DNA of 64,000 nt from Streptomyces sp. CB02366 (GCF_001905905.1 NZ_LIVT01000001.1:62001-126000), one strand, 5' to 3'; numbered from the stretch's first letter, positions 1-8,580 are shown. Numbers and translations: made by a program. Notes: generated by a model not told the origin, from the sequence alone.

Positions 1-2677
1 TGGCCTCGGTGGCCGAGATGCGGGCCTGCGCCAGCGACGCGGCGGCCTTCGCCGCCCAGTCCGCGGCACGGGCGGCCGCCTCGGCAGCCGCCTTGGCGTC
101 GGCGGACGCCTTCGCCGCGAGCGCCGCCGCCTCCACAGCGGCCTTCTTCGCCTGGTCGGCCTTGGCCTGGGCGAGAGCCGCCTGCTGCTCGGCCAGGGTC
201 TTCGACGCCTGACCGGTGAGCACGGCCAGGCCGGCCGACGAGTCGGTGTCACGGTAGGGCGATCCGAGTTCGATCGCATCGTTGGCGGGCCGGATGACCT
301 GGGCCGCGGAGTCACGGGCCGCGACGGCCGCCTGGGCGGTGGCGTACGCGAATCCGGCGGTGCGGATCGACGCGGCCTGCGCCAGGATCGCCTCGCTCTT
401 CGCCGCGGCCGCGTCCTGCCGGGCCTTCACGGCCTTGGCCGCGGCCTCCTTCGCGAGCGCCTCCGCCCTGACGACGTTCTGCGCGGCGGCCTCCGAGGCG
501 TCGATGGCCTCGGCCGCGGCGGCGTGCGCCTTCTTCACGGCCGCGCCGGTCCTCGCGGCCGCGGCGGCGGCGCCGTCGGCGGCCGACTGCGACCGGGCCG
601 CGGCCCCCTCCGAGCGGGTGGCAGCGGCACGCGACGCGATCGACGCGGTGGTCGCGTCGTTCGCCGCCGACCGTGCGGCGGAGGCGTGGCCGGCCGCCGC
701 GTCGGCGGCCGAACGGGCCTCCACGGCCGCCTGACGGGTCTCCGCGGCGGCCGAGGTCCCCACGGCGGTTGCGGCCGCCGCCTCCAGTGCGCGGGCGCGG
801 CTCTCCTGGGCCTGCTGGTTCCGTTCCGCGGCCAGCGCGGCGTCGCGGGCCTCCATGGCCCGTACCGACGCCTGGACGGCCTCGTCGCTCTTGGCATCCG
901 CGGCCTCCCCCGCCGTCCTCGCGGCGGACAGGGCGGTGGCCGCAGAAGCACGTTCCTGGACCGCGCGCTTCTCGGCGGCCTCGGCCTTGGCCCGCTCGGC
1001 GTCGGCACGACGGCGCTCGGCCGCCGCGGTGTCCCGCTCGGCCTCGGCCGTCGCGCGCTTGGCCTTCGCGTCGGCCGCCGCGGTCTTCGCCTCCGCCTCC
1101 GCGGCTTCGGCCTTGGCCTGCGCGTTCTTCGCCTTGGTGGCGTTGTCCGCCGCCAGCTTCGCCTGGAGGGCGGCCCCCTCGGCAGCGGCCTTGGCCTGGG
1201 ACTCGGCCTCCTCCGCCGCCTTGCGGCGGAACTCCGCCTTCGAGGCGTGCGCCTGGGTCTCGGCCAGCGCCATCAGCGTCTTGCTGTCGGCCGCCGAGGC
1301 GCGGGTCGCGTTGGACGCGGTCTCGGCCGCCTTGGAGACGGCCAGGGCGGCGGCCGCCGACGCCTTCGCGACCTGGACGCCCTGCTGCGCGTACATCAGG
1401 CCGCGACCGCGCGGCAGTCCGGCCGCGTCGGCGATGGTGTACGCCGCCTGCTTGGCGCTCTCGGCCCGTGCGGCCTCGTTCTGTGCGGCGAGCGCGGCGC
1501 GGGAGGACACGAAGACCCGGCCCTGCGCGCGGGCGCGGGCAGCCTCGATGTCCGCCTTGACCTTCGCGAACTCGGCGGCGGTGGGGTAGAACTGCGTGCT
1601 GCTCGGCGACTGCTTCAGCCAGTACGCCTGCCAGTCGGTGAGCCGGCTCGCGATGATCGACTGCCCCAGCGCCTCTCCGAGCGCCTGGGTGGCCACGGTG
1701 AGGTGGCGCGATGCCTTGGCCTCGGCCGTCATGATCGCGTCGCGCTGCGCCTTCTGCCCGGCGAGCTCCGCCTGCCACTCCGTGGAGGCGACGACGACCT
1801 CGTCCGTCAGGACCTTGTGCGGGTCCTGCGGGTTCTCGGTCGCGCAGGAGGCGAAGCGGGCCTTCAGCGCCTCGACGTCGACCCGGAACTCCATGCTGTC
1901 CGGGGCGGGTGCCGACGTCGGGAAGCCTCCGTGCTGCAGGAAGAGGCGCGCGTCGTCCGCGTACATCGGGTGCATGAACGTCATGTCGTCCAGCGCCCGG
2001 AGGGCTTCGTAGTCCTCGTGCCGGTCCTCGGAGTAGCGCTGCGCGGCGATGGCCTGGACCGCCTTCACCGATTCCTCGCTGGCGACCGGCGTCTGGTCCT
2101 CGTGGTAGAGGTCGTACTCGGACTTCCAGTACTCACCGTCCAGCCAGGTGAGCAGTCCCGTCGTGATGAAGGGGTTGTCCTCGCTCTGGACCCACTCGAA
2201 GCCCGTGACCGTGTAGCCGGGCGGAGTGGTCTGCGGCGGAATGGCGAGGGACTTCTCCCAGACCGCGTCACGGCTCCAGAGCTCGTCGCCCTTGGCGTCC
2301 GTCCAGGCCTTGTCCTTGGCGAACGCGACGGCCAGCGGGGTCTTGCCGTCGTACCAGTAGTCGCTCTCGGCCGCGGTGTGCAGGTCCTGCTCGCTGCCGT
2401 TCAGTCCGGTGCGGGAGACCGCCTTGAGCTCCTGTCCGCCCTTGCGGAGCATCAGGTTGAGCAGGCACTGCTCGGCGCGTGTCTCCGCCGCGGCGTCCAG
2501 GTCGTACTCCGGGGCCTCCGCGACGGCGGTGGCGGCCGGTTCGATCCGCGGGGGCGGGACCGGGAGTTGGTTGCCCGTGACGACGACGGCGAGCGCGGTG
2601 GCCAGAGCGGTGGTGGTGAGCAGCCGTGGCCAGACGCCGCGCGGGCGGTGTCTGCCGGGTGATGGGCGGGTGTGCAT
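1..2677 (-). CDS. Secreted Ala-rich coiled-coil protein (3' end outside window)
   Basis: The frame opens at an ATG at 2677 and stays open to the left edge, so about 890 residues of the N-terminal part are visible and the C-terminus is missing. Residues 1-35 form a long signal peptide (basic n-region, then LLTTTALATALAVVVTG). Residues 50-280 are a mixed-composition domain with Cys in EQCLLNLM and in FASCATEN, which might form a disulphide. From about residue 290 the chain is a very long Ala/Glu/Lys/Arg/Gln coiled coil. Similar Ala-rich secreted Streptomyces proteins can end in a variable hydrolase or toxin-like domain, but that part is not here. The FG-GAP gene lies 55 bases upstream on the same strand, so the two are probably co-transcribed. 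Function unknown; I assign only architecture and export. Confidence 0.7.
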   Translation of the reverse strand, partial: MHTRPSPGRHRPRGVWPRLLTTTALATALAVVVTGNQLPVPPPRIEPAATAVAEAPEYDLDAAAETRAEQCLLNLMLRKGGQELKAVSRTGLNGSEQDLHTAAESDYWYDGKTPLAVAFAKDKAWTDAKGDELWSRDAVWEKSLAIPPQTTPPGYTVTGFEWVQSEDNPFITTGLLTWLDGEYWKSEYDLYHEDQTPVASEESVKAVQAIAAQRYSEDRHEDYEALRALDDMTFMHPMYADDARLFLQHGGFPTSAPAPDSMEFRVDVEALKARFASCATENPQDPHKVLTDEVVVASTEWQAELAGQKAQRDAIMTAEAKASRHLTVATQALGEALGQSIIASRLTDWQAYWLKQSPSSTQFYPTAAEFAKVKADIEAARARAQGRVFVSSRAALAAQNEAARAESAKQAAYTIADAAGLPRGRGLMYAQQGVQVAKASAAAALAVSKAAETASNATRASAADSKTLMALAETQAHASKAEFRRKAAEEAESQAKAAAEGAALQAKLAADNATKAKNAQAKAEAAEAEAKTAAADAKAKRATAEAERDTAAAERRRADAERAKAEAAEKRAVQERASAATALSAARTAGEAADAKSDEAVQASVRAMEARDAALAAERNQQAQESRARALEAAAATAVGTSAAAETRQAAVEARSAADAAAGHASAARSAANDATTASIASRAAATRSEGAAARSQSAADGAAAAAARTGAAVKKAHAAAAEAIDASEAAAQNVVRAEALAKEAAAKAVKARQDAAAAKSEAILAQAASIRTAGFAYATAQAAVAARDSAAQVIRPANDAIELGSPYRDTDSSAGLAVLTGQASKTLAEQQAALAQAKADQAKKAAVEAAALAAKASADAKAAAEAAARAADWAAKAAASLAQARISATEA

Positions 2678-2732
2678 GGGAAGGACCGATCGGCTCGGAA
2701 GGACGGGGGGCTCGGGGGCGCGGGCCACGAGG

Positions 2733-3653
2733 TCAGAAGAGGGTGGTGAAGGCGGCCCAGCCGCTGGTGCCGATCTGCGTACGGGCTTCGAAGGGCGCAC
2801 TCGCCCTGCCCGTGCCCTTGAAGAGCCACAGCGCGCCCGCCGGGTCGACCGCGATGAGGTCGGCCTTGCCGTCGCCGTTGCTGTCGCCGACGGAGACCAG
2901 CGTCTTGTACGCGGTGGCGCCCCAGGTCGTGCCGACCGTCACGCGGGCGCCGAATGCGGCGTCGGCGGTGGCGTTCCCGGTACCCGGGTACAGGTACAGC
3001 GTCCCGGTGGTCGAACGGGCGAGCAGATCGCTCTTGCCGTCGCCGGTGTAGTCACCGCGGCCGGCCAGCACGTCCATGCCGTTCCACCCCGACGTCCCGA
3101 TCCTGATGCGGGCGGCCAGGGCGCCGTCGGCCTTGCCCTGGAAGAGCCAGAGGGCTCCGGCGGCATCGCGCCCCACGATGTCGTCGTGCGCGGTGCCCCC
3201 CAGGTTGCCGGGTGACATCAGGAGGTTGTAGACGTCCCACCCGGTGCCGACGGGCTTGGTGTCGTTGCCCCGCTCGGCGGTGTAGTAGAGCGTCTTGCCG
3301 ATCCTGAAGTACAGGTCCGTTCCGGTGCCGTTCTCGGAGTGGCCCGCCTGGATGAGTGCGGTGGCGTCGGCGAAGCCGCCGCCCAGGTCGACGGCGGCCT
3401 TCACCCCGCCGCTGCCGGTCAGCTCGTAGTCGTACAGCCGGCCGTTGGACTTGCGGCCCAGCAGAGGGACCGCCCGGGGCCCGGCCGCCGCGGCGGCCGC
3501 CGCGCGGGGTGCGGCGCGGTCGGCGGAGCCCTGCTCCGTGGACCAGGGGGCCCGGGGCAGAGCGGCTGCCGTGCCGATGGCGAGTGCGGCGGCCGCCAGG
3601 GCTCCGGCGCACACCGCCGCTCGCCGTATCGCACGGCTGGATTGTCCGAACAT
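2733..3653 (-). CDS. Secreted FG-GAP/VCBS repeat protein
   Basis: 306 residues with an N-terminal signal sequence (basic MFGQSSRAIRR, then an Ala-rich hydrophobic core ending near TAAALP). The rest is a run of beta-propeller type FG-GAP blades of about 50 residues, each with a GTSGW/GTGW-like turn and LWLFQG or LYLYPG strands. At least two blades carry Ca-binding loops of the DxxxDGKxD type (GDYTGDGKSD, GDSNGDGKAD). Such proteins act outside the cell as adhesion, ligand-binding or scaffold modules; no catalytic residues are evident. A GAGG-type ribosome site lies before the ATG at 3653. It is the first gene of a likely two-gene unit with the Ala-rich protein that follows. Confidence 0.8.
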   Translation of the reverse strand: MFGQSSRAIRRAAVCAGALAAAALAIGTAAALPRAPWSTEQGSADRAAPRAAAAAAAGPRAVPLLGRKSNGRLYDYELTGSGGVKAAVDLGGGFADATALIQAGHSENGTGTDLYFRIGKTLYYTAERGNDTKPVGTGWDVYNLLMSPGNLGGTAHDDIVGRDAAGALWLFQGKADGALAARIRIGTSGWNGMDVLAGRGDYTGDGKSDLLARSTTGTLYLYPGTGNATADAAFGARVTVGTTWGATAYKTLVSVGDSNGDGKADLIAVDPAGALWLFKGTGRASAPFEARTQIGTSGWAAFTTLF

Positions 3654-3835
3654 GGAAGCGGAGATTCCTCACGGGAGTTCACCTGCGCGAACGCAGGGAG
3701 GAATCACAGAGCGGCCACCCCCGACGTCCGCGCGCAGGGCCGGACGGCCACAGCTCGATCAACTTATTCGCCATGTCCACGCCTAGGGAGAGCATGTGAA
3801 GAATTCATGGCGAACCTTTACCTGGCAGAGACGAC

Positions 3836-3873
3836 TGTGGCCCGCACCAGCGAACTTGGCGGTGCGGGCCACA
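3836..3873 (-). terminator. Hairpin downstream of the Pro/Ser/Lys-rich surface-protein gene
   Basis: A perfect 13-base inverted repeat (3836-3848 with 3861-3873, 12-base loop) starts about 30 bases past the stop codon at 3905. It lies between that gene and the promoter region of the FG-GAP gene, as expected for an intrinsic terminator; there is no clear U tract, as is common in Streptomyces. The rest of 3654-3904 holds no recognisable gene. Confidence 0.7.
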
Positions 3874-3904
3874 GGGACCAGGTGAACGTGGGGATGCGGT
3901 GGGG

Positions 3905-5224
3905 CTAACCCGTGCCGCCCTCCAGGTAGTTCTCCAGCCCGGGCACGGTGAGCGTGCCGCCGAACTGACCGGCCTGGACGACCCTCACCTTGGTGAACAC
4001 GGCGCCGGGGACGTTCAGCGGGGGCGGGGTCTGCGGGCTGAACGTGACCGGGAAGACGCCGAAGAGGTTGCCCTTCAGCTCCTCCGTGTACATCGTGACC
4101 TCGCCGTCGCGGATCTTCGAGACCGAGCCGGGGCGCGACTTCACGTGCCCCGTCGTGCCCGCCGGACCCACGGTGCGCTGGTGGAGGTCCTTGATGTCGA
4201 TCGAGGCGGCGGTGAACTTCAGCACCTTCTTGACGCTGCCGTCCGCCTTCCTCACCTCGACGATGCCGTGGTAGTCGAGGCCCCGCAGGGTGAGCCGCGT
4301 CGACTCCAGGATCCACGGGTCGCTCGGCAGCAGCGGGACGCCGGGCTCCAGTTCGGCCGCGGCGAGCGCGTCCGGGTCGGGCTCGGGGCACGGGAAGCGG
4401 GGCTTCGCGCCGTCCGGGATGGCCTCGTCCTTCCTGGGGTCGAGTCCCTTGACGTCCTCGTCCAGCTCCTCGACCTTCTCGCCGGCCTTCTCGGCGGCCT
4501 CGCGGATGGCGTCGGCCGTCTTGTCGGACGTCTCCTTCGCCTTGTCGGCCGCGTCCTCGGCCGGGTCCTTCGGCGTCTCCGACTTCCGGGGCGCCTCGGG
4601 CGCCTCGGACGCCTCGGGCGTGGGACTCGGGGACGGGGCCGCCGGCTCCTCGGACTTCCCGTCGTCCGGGCCGTCGAAGAGGTCCTTGAGCGCGTCGCCG
4701 ATGCCGAGCGGGTCGAGCGGGTTCTTCGACGCGGTGGGCGTCGGGGTCGCGGAGGGCGTGGCGGCGGGCTGGTCGTCCGCGGAGCGCGCCGAGGTGTCCG
4801 CACCGGGCTTCTCGCCGGCGGCCGGGTCCTTCTCCGTACCGGGGGCGGACCCGCCGGCCGAGGGCTTCGGGGCCGCGGCGCCGTCCTTGCCGGAGGCGCC
4901 GTCCTTGCCGTCCTCCGCCGTGGCCGACGGGGAGGGGGTGGCCTCGGGCGACGCGGACTCGCTCGGCTCGTCGGACCGGGTGACGCAGGGGCCGGGCGCG
5001 AACGGGTTCTCGATGCGCTCGTCGGCCAGAGCCAGCTTGGGCGTCAGCCCCATGCCCACGAAGACCGCCGTCGGCATCGCCGCGAGCGCCAGCGCCTTCT
5101 TCCCGCTGGGCAGGTGGAGCTTGGTGAGCAGCGACTTCCTGGGGGCCGCGTGGCGGGGCCCCGTGCGCTCGCGGAACTCGTCGCCGGGGCGGGCGTCCGT
5201 CCGCTGTCCGTCGTCACCCCGCAC
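3905..5224 (-). CDS. Surface/envelope protein with Pro-Ser-Lys-rich low-complexity region, DUF6114-linked
   Basis: 439 residues from a GTG at 5224; the frame is open further upstream to 5383, but the GTG overlaps the end of the DUF6114 gene and has a GGGGGG-type ribosome site. Residues about 35-60 (KKALALAAMPTAVFVGMGLTPKLALA) form a signal or anchor helix. A long low-complexity stretch follows (Ser/Pro/Ala/Asp/Lys, including SESASPEATPSPSATAEDG), then an Asp/Lys/Glu helical part near EKAGEKVEELDEDVKG. The last 170 residues form a compact domain that starts near RFPCPEPDPD and is rich in beta strands (LTLRGLDYHGIVEV, EVTMYTEELKGNLFGVFPVTFS). I do not recognise a named catalytic family. It is translationally coupled to the membrane protein before it, suggesting a shared envelope role. 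Confidence 0.65.
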   Translation of the reverse strand: MRGDDGQRTDARPGDEFRERTGPRHAAPRKSLLTKLHLPSGKKALALAAMPTAVFVGMGLTPKLALADERIENPFAPGPCVTRSDEPSESASPEATPSPSATAEDGKDGASGKDGAAAPKPSAGGSAPGTEKDPAAGEKPGADTSARSADDQPAATPSATPTPTASKNPLDPLGIGDALKDLFDGPDDGKSEEPAAPSPSPTPEASEAPEAPRKSETPKDPAEDAADKAKETSDKTADAIREAAEKAGEKVEELDEDVKGLDPRKDEAIPDGAKPRFPCPEPDPDALAAAELEPGVPLLPSDPWILESTRLTLRGLDYHGIVEVRKADGSVKKVLKFTAASIDIKDLHQRTVGPAGTTGHVKSRPGSVSKIRDGEVTMYTEELKGNLFGVFPVTFSPQTPPPLNVPGAVFTKVRVVQAGQFGGTLTVPGLENYLEGGTG

Positions 5225-5774
5225 GGTGCCCCCCGGTTTCGGAGCCGACCGCCGCGTCGAACCCGGCGCCCTGCTGCGGAACGGCCGCGGACTGGAGTTC
5301 GCCCCCGGGACGCTCCTCGTACGGCAGGCCCTCCGCCGGCGCGGCGGGGTGGCCGTCCGCCGCCCGGTCGCTCTCCCGCGCACCGGGCGCCCACGAAACG
5401 GACAGGGCTCCGCCGATGAGGGAGAGCAGGAATCCGATCACGAAGCCGCCGATGTTGGCGACGGGAAGGGAGATCAGCGCCAGCAGGATGGCCGCGACGC
5501 CCGCGAACACCCGGACGATGTGGTGGAACCACATGGTGAAGCCGAGCGTGATCAGCAGGACCCCGATGATCAGGGATCCGGCGCCGGCGGTCGTGGACAT
5601 CGCCAGCGTCATGTTGCCGAGGTGCAGGTCGGCGTAGGGGAAGTAGGCGATGGGAAGGCCACCGGCCATGGTCAACAGACCGGCCCAGAACGGCCGGTCA
5701 CCCCGCCAGGCGCGGAAGCGTCGCCGGTAGACGTGGATGTGGTGCTCGTTCTGCCCTGTGGACTCGGGGCTCAT
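5214..5774 (-). CDS. DUF6114 family membrane protein
   Basis: 186 residues. After a charged N-terminus (VYRRRFRAWRGDRPFWAG) there are about four hydrophobic helices, including LLTMAGGLPIAYFPYADL, AGAGSLIIGVLLITLGFTMWF, FAGVAAILLALISLPVANI and GGFVIGFLLSLIGGALSV. The C-terminal 40 residues are hydrophilic and probably cytoplasmic. This pattern matches the Streptomyces DUF6114 family, usually found beside DUF6230 genes. A GGGAG ribosome site lies before the ATG at 5774. The stop overlaps the start of the next gene by 11 bases. Role unknown; its neighbours point to the envelope. Confidence 0.8.
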   Translation of the reverse strand: MSPESTGQNEHHIHVYRRRFRAWRGDRPFWAGLLTMAGGLPIAYFPYADLHLGNMTLAMSTTAGAGSLIIGVLLITLGFTMWFHHIVRVFAGVAAILLALISLPVANIGGFVIGFLLSLIGGALSVSWAPGARESDRAADGHPAAPAEGLPYEERPGGELQSAAVPQQGAGFDAAVGSETGGHRAG

Positions 5775-5820
5775 GGAAAACAGCTCCCTGGAACCGGTAC
5801 CGCTGTGAGAAGGGGAGGGT

Positions 5821-5858
5821 GGGTGGCCGGAACGCCCGCCGGGGCGTTCCGGCCACCC
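5821..5858 (-). terminator. Strong hairpin between DUF6230 and DUF6114 genes
   Basis: A perfect 17-base inverted repeat (5821-5837 with 5842-5858) closes on a 4-base loop GCCG, 11 bases past the TAG stop of the DUF6230 gene. It sits 46 bases before the next start codon on the same strand. It may end most transcripts of the first gene while letting some read through, so the first gene would be made in excess. Confidence 0.8.
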
Positions 5859-5868
5859 GGGCCGAGTG

Positions 5869-6522
5869 CTAGAAGCACTCCTCGACGCCCGTGTGCAGCC
5901 TGAGCTTCAGGTCGCTGAGCTTGAAGGTGCCGGCGGTGGTCGCCCACGCCGTCTGCTTCACATCGGTCAGCACGGCCCGGTCGGCCCGCTGGGCGAAGCC
6001 CGCACCGTTCGCCTGCGTACCGGGCTGGATACCGATGCTGTTCGGCCGGTTCTCCTTCCGCAGCGAGCCCGCCGCGACACCGATATCGATGTTCTCGAAC
6101 TCGGCGTCGGCGTCGAGCTGCGCGACGTCCAGGTAGAGGTTGGTCGCCTTGACCGGGTTGTCCGGGTCGGTACCGGCGTTCAGCTTGAGGCTGATGCTCT
6201 TGTTGATGAAGGGGACCTTCGGCGTGACCACCGACTGGCACATGTTGGTGATCGTCGCGCTGCTGAAGCCCGACACCGCGACCGCGTGCGCCGCCTTGTT
6301 GCCCTCGAGGTCCTTGCCGACCGCGACGCTGCCGTACTGGACGAAGTCCTCGCCCTCCAGCTTGTCGGTGCGGACCTTGAAGCTCTGGCCGGACACGCTG
6401 AACGAGGCGGCCAGCGCACCCTGCGCGAGGCCGACGCCCACCGCCGCCGTGGCGACGACGCTCGGCACCATGACCAGAGCGAACCGCTTCCATCTCGTCC
6501 CACCGCGAACCTGGGAACTCAT
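5869..6522 (-). CDS. DUF6230 family exported protein
   Basis: 217 residues from ATG 6522, which has an ideal AAGGAG ribosome site six bases upstream; upstream in-frame Met codons lack one. The N-terminus is basic (RGGTRWKRFALV) and followed by a hydrophobic helix (VPSVVATAAVGVGLAQGALAAS) that reads as a signal peptide or anchor. The remainder is a beta-rich domain with KVRTDKLEGEDFVQYGSVAV, SLKLNAGTDPDNPVKATNLYLDVAQLDADAEF and a C-terminal Cys (TGVEECF) that could pair with the Cys in TNMCQSV. These are hallmarks of the DUF6230 family, sometimes annotated cholesterol esterase without evidence. It heads the DUF6230-DUF6114-surface protein cassette. Confidence 0.8.
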   Translation of the reverse strand: MSSQVRGGTRWKRFALVMVPSVVATAAVGVGLAQGALAASFSVSGQSFKVRTDKLEGEDFVQYGSVAVGKDLEGNKAAHAVAVSGFSSATITNMCQSVVTPKVPFINKSISLKLNAGTDPDNPVKATNLYLDVAQLDADAEFENIDIGVAAGSLRKENRPNSIGIQPGTQANGAGFAQRADRAVLTDVKQTAWATTAGTFKLSDLKLRLHTGVEECF

Positions 6523-6876
6523 ACTTGCTCCTTCTTCTCGGACGTACATCTCCGGGCGGGCGTCGTGCCCGGCCTGGGATGGGAGAAGTGCTACGTCCTC
6601 GGGAAGGAGAGCGCCCGCGAGCGGAGACGTGTCCCGTATCCGATCCACCGGCGTTCACCCCCGAGCGACAACCACGGGCCGCGCGCTCCGCACGGCCGGT
6701 CGGACAGGCCCCGCCATCGAGCGGGAACCCCCCTGTCCAGGGCCGGCGCCACTGCCTCCGACCCACTCGGTGGGGATCCAACAGCCCCTCGGGCACCGGC
6801 TGGAGGCCGGGCGGAAGGTGGTGGACCGAGCGTGGCCGATCGTGGTGCATTCACGCGCCCGACACAAGGGGGATCG

Positions 6877-6890
6877 TTACTCGCTAGTAA
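6877..6890. promoter_or_regulatory. Palindrome TTACT-CGCT-AGTAA (copy 1)
   Basis: A perfect 5+5 base inverted repeat with a 4-base spacer; it extends by one more pair on each side (G/C), and again by C/G, so the arms are seven bases (6875-6892). A related site lies about 130 bases away at 7007. The size and symmetry resemble operators of TetR-type regulators. It lies about 355 bases upstream of the DUF6230 start. Confidence 0.45.
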
Positions 6891-7006
6891 CGGCCCGATA
6901 ACCACCGGACGACAGCGCGGCATCGCGCGGCGACGCAGGGTGGAACGAAAGGGACATCGGAATGGCGGGAAACTCCCTGGAAACCGGACAGAAACGGCCG
7001 TGCGCC

Positions 7007-7019
7007 TTACTGCGAGTAA
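7007..7019. promoter_or_regulatory. Palindrome TTACT-GCG-AGTAA (copy 2)
   Basis: A perfect 5+5 base inverted repeat with a 3-base spacer, sharing both arms with the site at 6877-6890. Two such copies in one intergenic region of a high-GC genome are unlikely by chance, so a shared DNA-binding protein is plausible; which one is unknown. Confidence 0.45.
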
Positions 7020-7091
7020 CAGCTCGCATCTTTGTCAAGATTTGGTAAAGCGACGGCTTCTCGGGCCGTTCTTTGGCGTCGGGACGGCAAA

Positions 7092-7124
7092 ACGGCCGCG
7101 CCGCCGGGTGGGCGGTGCGGCCGT
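7092..7124 (-). terminator. Terminator of the thioredoxin-TPR gene
   Basis: A 14-base inverted repeat with one G-T pair (7092-7105 with 7111-7124), about 50 bases past the stop codon at 7176. A/T-rich bases (CAAAA) flank it on the left, which is downstream for the minus strand. Confidence 0.7.
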
Positions 7125-7175
7125 CTTGTCACATCGGAACAATCGGGCGCGTCCGGAGCGGACGGCGGGCCGGTC

Positions 7176-8147
7176 TCAGAACAGGACGCGGGCGAGCGCG
7201 GTGCGCGCGGCGGTCACTCTGGGGTCCTCGGGACCGATCACCTCGAACAGCTCCAGCAGCCGCAGCCGGGCGGTGTTCCGCTCGTCGCCCGCGGTGCGGC
7301 GGACCGCCTCGACGAGCCGGCCGAAGGCGTCCTCGACGTGTCCGCCGACGAGGTCGAGGTCGGCGGCGGCGATCTGGGCGTCCACGTCGGCCGGGTTGTC
7401 CGCGGCCTCCTTGCGGACCGCCTGCGGGTCCATGCTCTGGACGCGGCCGAGCAGCTCCGCCTGGGCGAGGCCCAGCTTGGCCTCCGGGTTGGCCGGGTCG
7501 TCGGTGAGGACGTTCTTGTACGCCTGGATCGCACCGCCGAAGTCATTGGCGTCGAGCGCGGAGGCGGCGGCCTCCAGCAGGGCGTCGTACGGGCCGGCCG
7601 GCGCCTCGGCCGGTACGGCGCCCGACGTCCCGGCGTCCGGGTCGACCGTGATCCCGGTGAGCCCGAAGCGCTCCTCGCCGACCTGGATCAACTGGTCCAG
7701 CGTCTCGCGGATCTGGGCCTCGGGGGCCGCCCCCTGGAAGAGCGGGAGGGCCTGCCCGGCGACGACGGCGAACACGGCCGGGATGCCCTGGATGCCGAAC
7801 TGCTGCATCAGCATCTGGTTGGCGTCGACGTCGACCTTGGCCAGCAGGAAGCGGCCGTTGTACTCGACGGCCAGCCGCTCCAGCAGAGGACCGAGCTGCT
7901 TGCACGGCTCGCACCACTCGGCCCAGAAGTCGAGGACGACGGGCACCTCGGTGGAGCGCTGGAGGACGTCGCGCTCGAAACCGGCTTCATCGACGTCGAT
8001 CACCAGGGAGGCGGGCGCGACGGCGCCGGAGGCTCCGGTGCGGGCGGCGTCGGCTCGGGCCTGCTCCGCCTTGGCCTTGGCCTCGCCGGCCGCCTTGACG
8101 GCGGCGAGGTCGACGACGCCGCTCATGGACATGTTCCTAGGCTGCAT
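7176..8147 (-). CDS. Thioredoxin-domain / tetratricopeptide co-chaperone (YbbN/CnoX-like)
   Basis: 323 residues from ATG 8147, chosen for the GGGGGAGG ribosome site eight bases upstream. Residues about 60-165 form a thioredoxin fold with the active-site motif WAEWCEPCK followed by the cis-Pro region GIQGIPAVFAVV. The C-terminal half holds TPR-like helices (LEAAASALDANDFGGAIQAYKNVLTDDPANPEAKLGLAQAELL and later repeats) ending in TALARVLF. This matches the YbbN/CnoX-like thioredoxin-TPR family that links redox protection with chaperones; here both Cys of CxxC are kept, so oxidoreductase activity is possible. The gene stands alone with a terminator after it. Confidence 0.85.
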   Translation of the reverse strand: MQPRNMSMSGVVDLAAVKAAGEAKAKAEQARADAARTGASGAVAPASLVIDVDEAGFERDVLQRSTEVPVVLDFWAEWCEPCKQLGPLLERLAVEYNGRFLLAKVDVDANQMLMQQFGIQGIPAVFAVVAGQALPLFQGAAPEAQIRETLDQLIQVGEERFGLTGITVDPDAGTSGAVPAEAPAGPYDALLEAAASALDANDFGGAIQAYKNVLTDDPANPEAKLGLAQAELLGRVQSMDPQAVRKEAADNPADVDAQIAAADLDLVGGHVEDAFGRLVEAVRRTAGDERNTARLRLLELFEVIGPEDPRVTAARTALARVLF

Positions 8148-8485
8148 ACGCACATCCTCCCCCCTGAGCGCACCGTTGCGAAAAGCGAGCGCGATAACCG
8201 GCCCGGCCGAAGGCCCCCGCCGGCGCGCGGGAGCGGACGGACCAGGACGGTCCCGGGCGCCCGAAGGGCCCGGTGAGGCCCCGGAGGGCCTCGGCGGAAC
8301 CGGCCGGGCCCCTGAAAAGACCCGGTCGTGACGCGTGGGCCGGTGAAGACCCGGGTGGACCTTCCGGATCCCCGTCCGGCCGGTCCGTGCGGCGCCGGAT
8401 CCCCACCCGGCGCCTCGGGGCCTGGTGAAGGCCCCGGTGGCTGTCGCTCGTTGCGCGGCGTACGGGGGCGGGCCGGCCGCCTTCC

Positions 8486-8508
8486 TTACGCTACGACCCG
8501 TAGCGTAA
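8486..8508. promoter_or_regulatory. TetR-type operator, perfect 10-3-10 inverted repeat
   Basis: TTACGCTACG (8486-8495), spacer ACC, then its exact reverse complement CGTAGCGTAA (8499-8508). It lies about 98 bases before the ATG of the divergently placed TetR gene. TetR-family repressors commonly control their own gene through such sites, so autoregulation is the simplest reading. Confidence 0.7.
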
Positions 8509-8580
8509 CTGCCGATCGCCCCGCCGCGACAGATGGTCCCGGTGATCTGTCTCACGGTTACCGGGGCGTAGCGGTTTTCC

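Larger units (their letters stand above)
6523..7175. other. Long intergenic region with paired palindromes and promoter of the DUF6230 gene
   Basis: About 650 bases without a believable gene. It holds the AAGGAG ribosome site of the DUF6230 gene near 6530, two related TTACT/AGTAA palindromes (6877-6890 and 7007-7019), a locally A/T-richer stretch (7025-7050), and a terminator hairpin (7092-7124) of the thioredoxin gene. No promoter hexamers could be set with confidence. Confidence 0.5.

Noticed and set aside
524..2662. Long plus-strand frame opposite the Ala-rich secreted protein
   Set aside because: The product is an Arg/Gly/Leu-rich string without motifs; the minus-strand frame has a signal peptide, normal composition and codon bias and continues through the window edge.
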